Below, one piece after another: positions 44,434 through 45,477 of a stretch of DNA of 45,477 nucleotides. Source of the stretch: Caulobacter sp. HMWF025 (lineage in GTDB: Bacteria > Pseudomonadota > Alphaproteobacteria > Caulobacterales > Caulobacteraceae); contig NZ_QAII01000068.1 in the NCBI RefSeq assembly GCF_003060965.1, forward strand, positions 1-45,477. Reading direction: 5' to 3'. The notes under the pieces are model-generated. The model was not told the DNA's origin, ran no database searches, and was given only the letters and a program-made list of their open reading frames with translations. The position numbers and the translations under genes were made by a program. Numbering within the stretch: position 1 is the stretch's first letter; each line of letters begins with the position of its first letter.

Positions 44434-45477
44434 GCAAGCGCCTTTCCGAGATTCTGAACCGGCCGGTCGAGGTCGACCCGGTCATCACCGGCGTCACGGC
44501 CGACAGCCGCAAGGTCGCGGCCGGGACCCTGTTTGCCGCCCTGCCGGGCACCAAGGTGGACGGAGCCGCCTTTGCGCCGGGCGCCATCGCTGCCGGGGCC
44601 GCCGCCGTACTGGGCCCGGTCGGCATGGACAGCTTCTCCGTCCCGACCGTGAAGGTCGAGGATCCGCGCCGGGCCTATGCCCTGGCCTCGGCCACCTTCT
44701 GGAGCACCCAGCCCGCCACCTGCATCGCGGTGACCGGCACCAACGGCAAGACGTCTGTGGCCGGCTTCTGCCGCCAGATCTATGCGACCCTGGGCCACAA
44801 GGCTGCCAGCATGGGCACGCTGGGCGTGGTGGTCAGCGAGGCGAGCCAGCCCGACCGGCAACTGACCCCGCCGGGCCTGACCACGCCCGACGCGGCGGAC
44901 GTCGCCGAGATGATGGCCCGCCTGGCCGCCGAGGGCGTCACCCACCTGGCGGTCGAGGCTTCGTCGCACGGCGTCGATCAGCGTCGGCTGGACGGCGTGA
45001 CCCTGAAGGCCGCCGGCTTCACCAACTTCACCCAGGATCACCTCGACTATCACGGCTCGATGGAGAGCTACCGCCAGGCCAAGCTGCGGCTGTTCGAGGA
45101 CCTGCTGCCGATGGGCACCACGGCGGTGCTGAACGCCGACAGCGAAGCCTTCCCGGTCTTTGCCGCCGCGGCCGTCTCCTCGGGCCAGAGCGTCGTCTCG
45201 GTCGGCGAGGCCGGGCAGGGTCTGCGTCTGCTCAGCCGCACCCCGACCCCGCAGGGGCAGACCCTGGTGGTCGAGGTCGCCGGCGAGACCCATGAGATCG
45301 CCCTGCCGCTGGCTGGAGCCTTCCAGGCCAGCAATGTGCTGGTCGCGGCCGGTCTGTGCATCGCCACCGGCGAGGCCCCCGCCGCCGTTCTGAAGGCCCT
45401 GGAGTCCCTCGAAGGCGCGGCCGGACGCCTGCAGCGGGTGGGGCGCGGGGCCAGGGGCGGCGAGGCCTATGTCGACT
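44430..45477 (+). CDS. murE: UDP-MurNAc-tripeptide ligase MurE, 5' part
   Basis: The first 349 residues of MurE, which adds the third amino acid (meso-diaminopimelate in such bacteria) to the peptidoglycan precursor in the cytoplasm. N-terminal VITGVTADSRKVAAGTLFAALPG binds UDP; ATP-binding TGTNGKTS lies at residues 102-109. TPPGLTTPDAADV, HLAVEASSHGVDQRRLDGV and FTNFTQDHLDYHGSMESY are family signatures. ATGA overlaps ftsI by 4 nt. The frame is open to the window end, so the C-terminal domain that selects the amino acid is not seen. Confidence 0.96.
   Translation, partial: MSKRLSEILNRPVEVDPVITGVTADSRKVAAGTLFAALPGTKVDGAAFAPGAIAAGAAAVLGPVGMDSFSVPTVKVEDPRRAYALASATFWSTQPATCIAVTGTNGKTSVAGFCRQIYATLGHKAASMGTLGVVVSEASQPDRQLTPPGLTTPDAADVAEMMARLAAEGVTHLAVEASSHGVDQRRLDGVTLKAAGFTNFTQDHLDYHGSMESYRQAKLRLFEDLLPMGTTAVLNADSEAFPVFAAAAVSSGQSVVSVGEAGQGLRLLSRTPTPQGQTLVVEVAGETHEIALPLAGAFQASNVLVAAGLCIATGEAPAAVLKALESLEGAAGRLQRVGRGARGGEAYVD

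Overview
The window is GC-rich chromosomal DNA from an alphaproteobacterium, most likely of the Caulobacteraceae (Caulobacter/Phenylobacterium type). The signs are an ATP12-type F1 assembly chaperone, a CC0125/CC1285-type lipoprotein, short-form adenylate kinase between secY and rpsM, rnpB directly upstream of the mraZ division cluster, frequent 4-nt ATGA/GTGA stop-start overlaps, and promoters close to TTGACG/GCTANAWC. It is mostly core genome. I see no prophage, transposase, CRISPR array, tRNA or rRNA, and no convincing wholly new multi-gene system.

Layout. 1-4.3 kb (minus): the start of pccB, with an apparent single-base frameshift, then an ATP12 chaperone gene, a TPR/2OG-oxygenase-like protein, an S4-domain pseudouridine synthase and the fluoride channel crcB. 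4.5-5.8 kb (plus): an unassigned protein that looks like a degenerate GGDEF-EAL protein. 5.8-13.5 kb (minus): a lipoprotein, a second pseudouridine synthase, rarA, an HtrA/Do-like lipoprotein protease, a tightly coupled block (VOC protein, YjbR/MmcQ protein, unknown 73-residue ORF, MFS exporter) and a nucleotide pyrophosphatase/phosphodiesterase-like lipoprotein. 13.7-16.1 kb (plus): an ABC exporter pair and a lipoprotein. 16.1-31.2 kb (minus): a small membrane protein and then the S10-spc-alpha ribosomal cluster, read from rpsJ down to rplQ, with secY and adk inside.

31.2-40.1 kb: the S10 promoter and leader, a GIN-domain protein, a CelD/BcsL-type acetyltransferase, an FdhF/YdeP-type molybdenum oxidoreductase with its sulfurtransferase FdhD, a 570-nt hairpin-rich region without a credible gene, an alpha/beta hydrolase plus DUF4267-like membrane protein pair, and a divergent LysR regulator whose start codon lies inside a 10-bp inverted repeat. 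40.1-45.5 kb (plus): rnpB, then mraZ, rsmH, ftsL, ftsI and murE (cut by the window edge), with three TGGG repeats on an exact 10-bp period upstream of mraZ.

The ribosomal cluster appears to be divided by its own signals. There is a strong promoter and about 210-nt leader before rpsJ, a terminator-like hairpin between rpmD and rplO, a palindromic repeat between rplO and secY, a strong terminator between secY and adk, and a near-consensus promoter with a leader hairpin before rpsM. The most interesting leads are these regulatory structures, the LysR operator over a probable leaderless start, the hairpin island upstream of fdhD, the GGDEF-EAL-like protein and the small coupled ORF.
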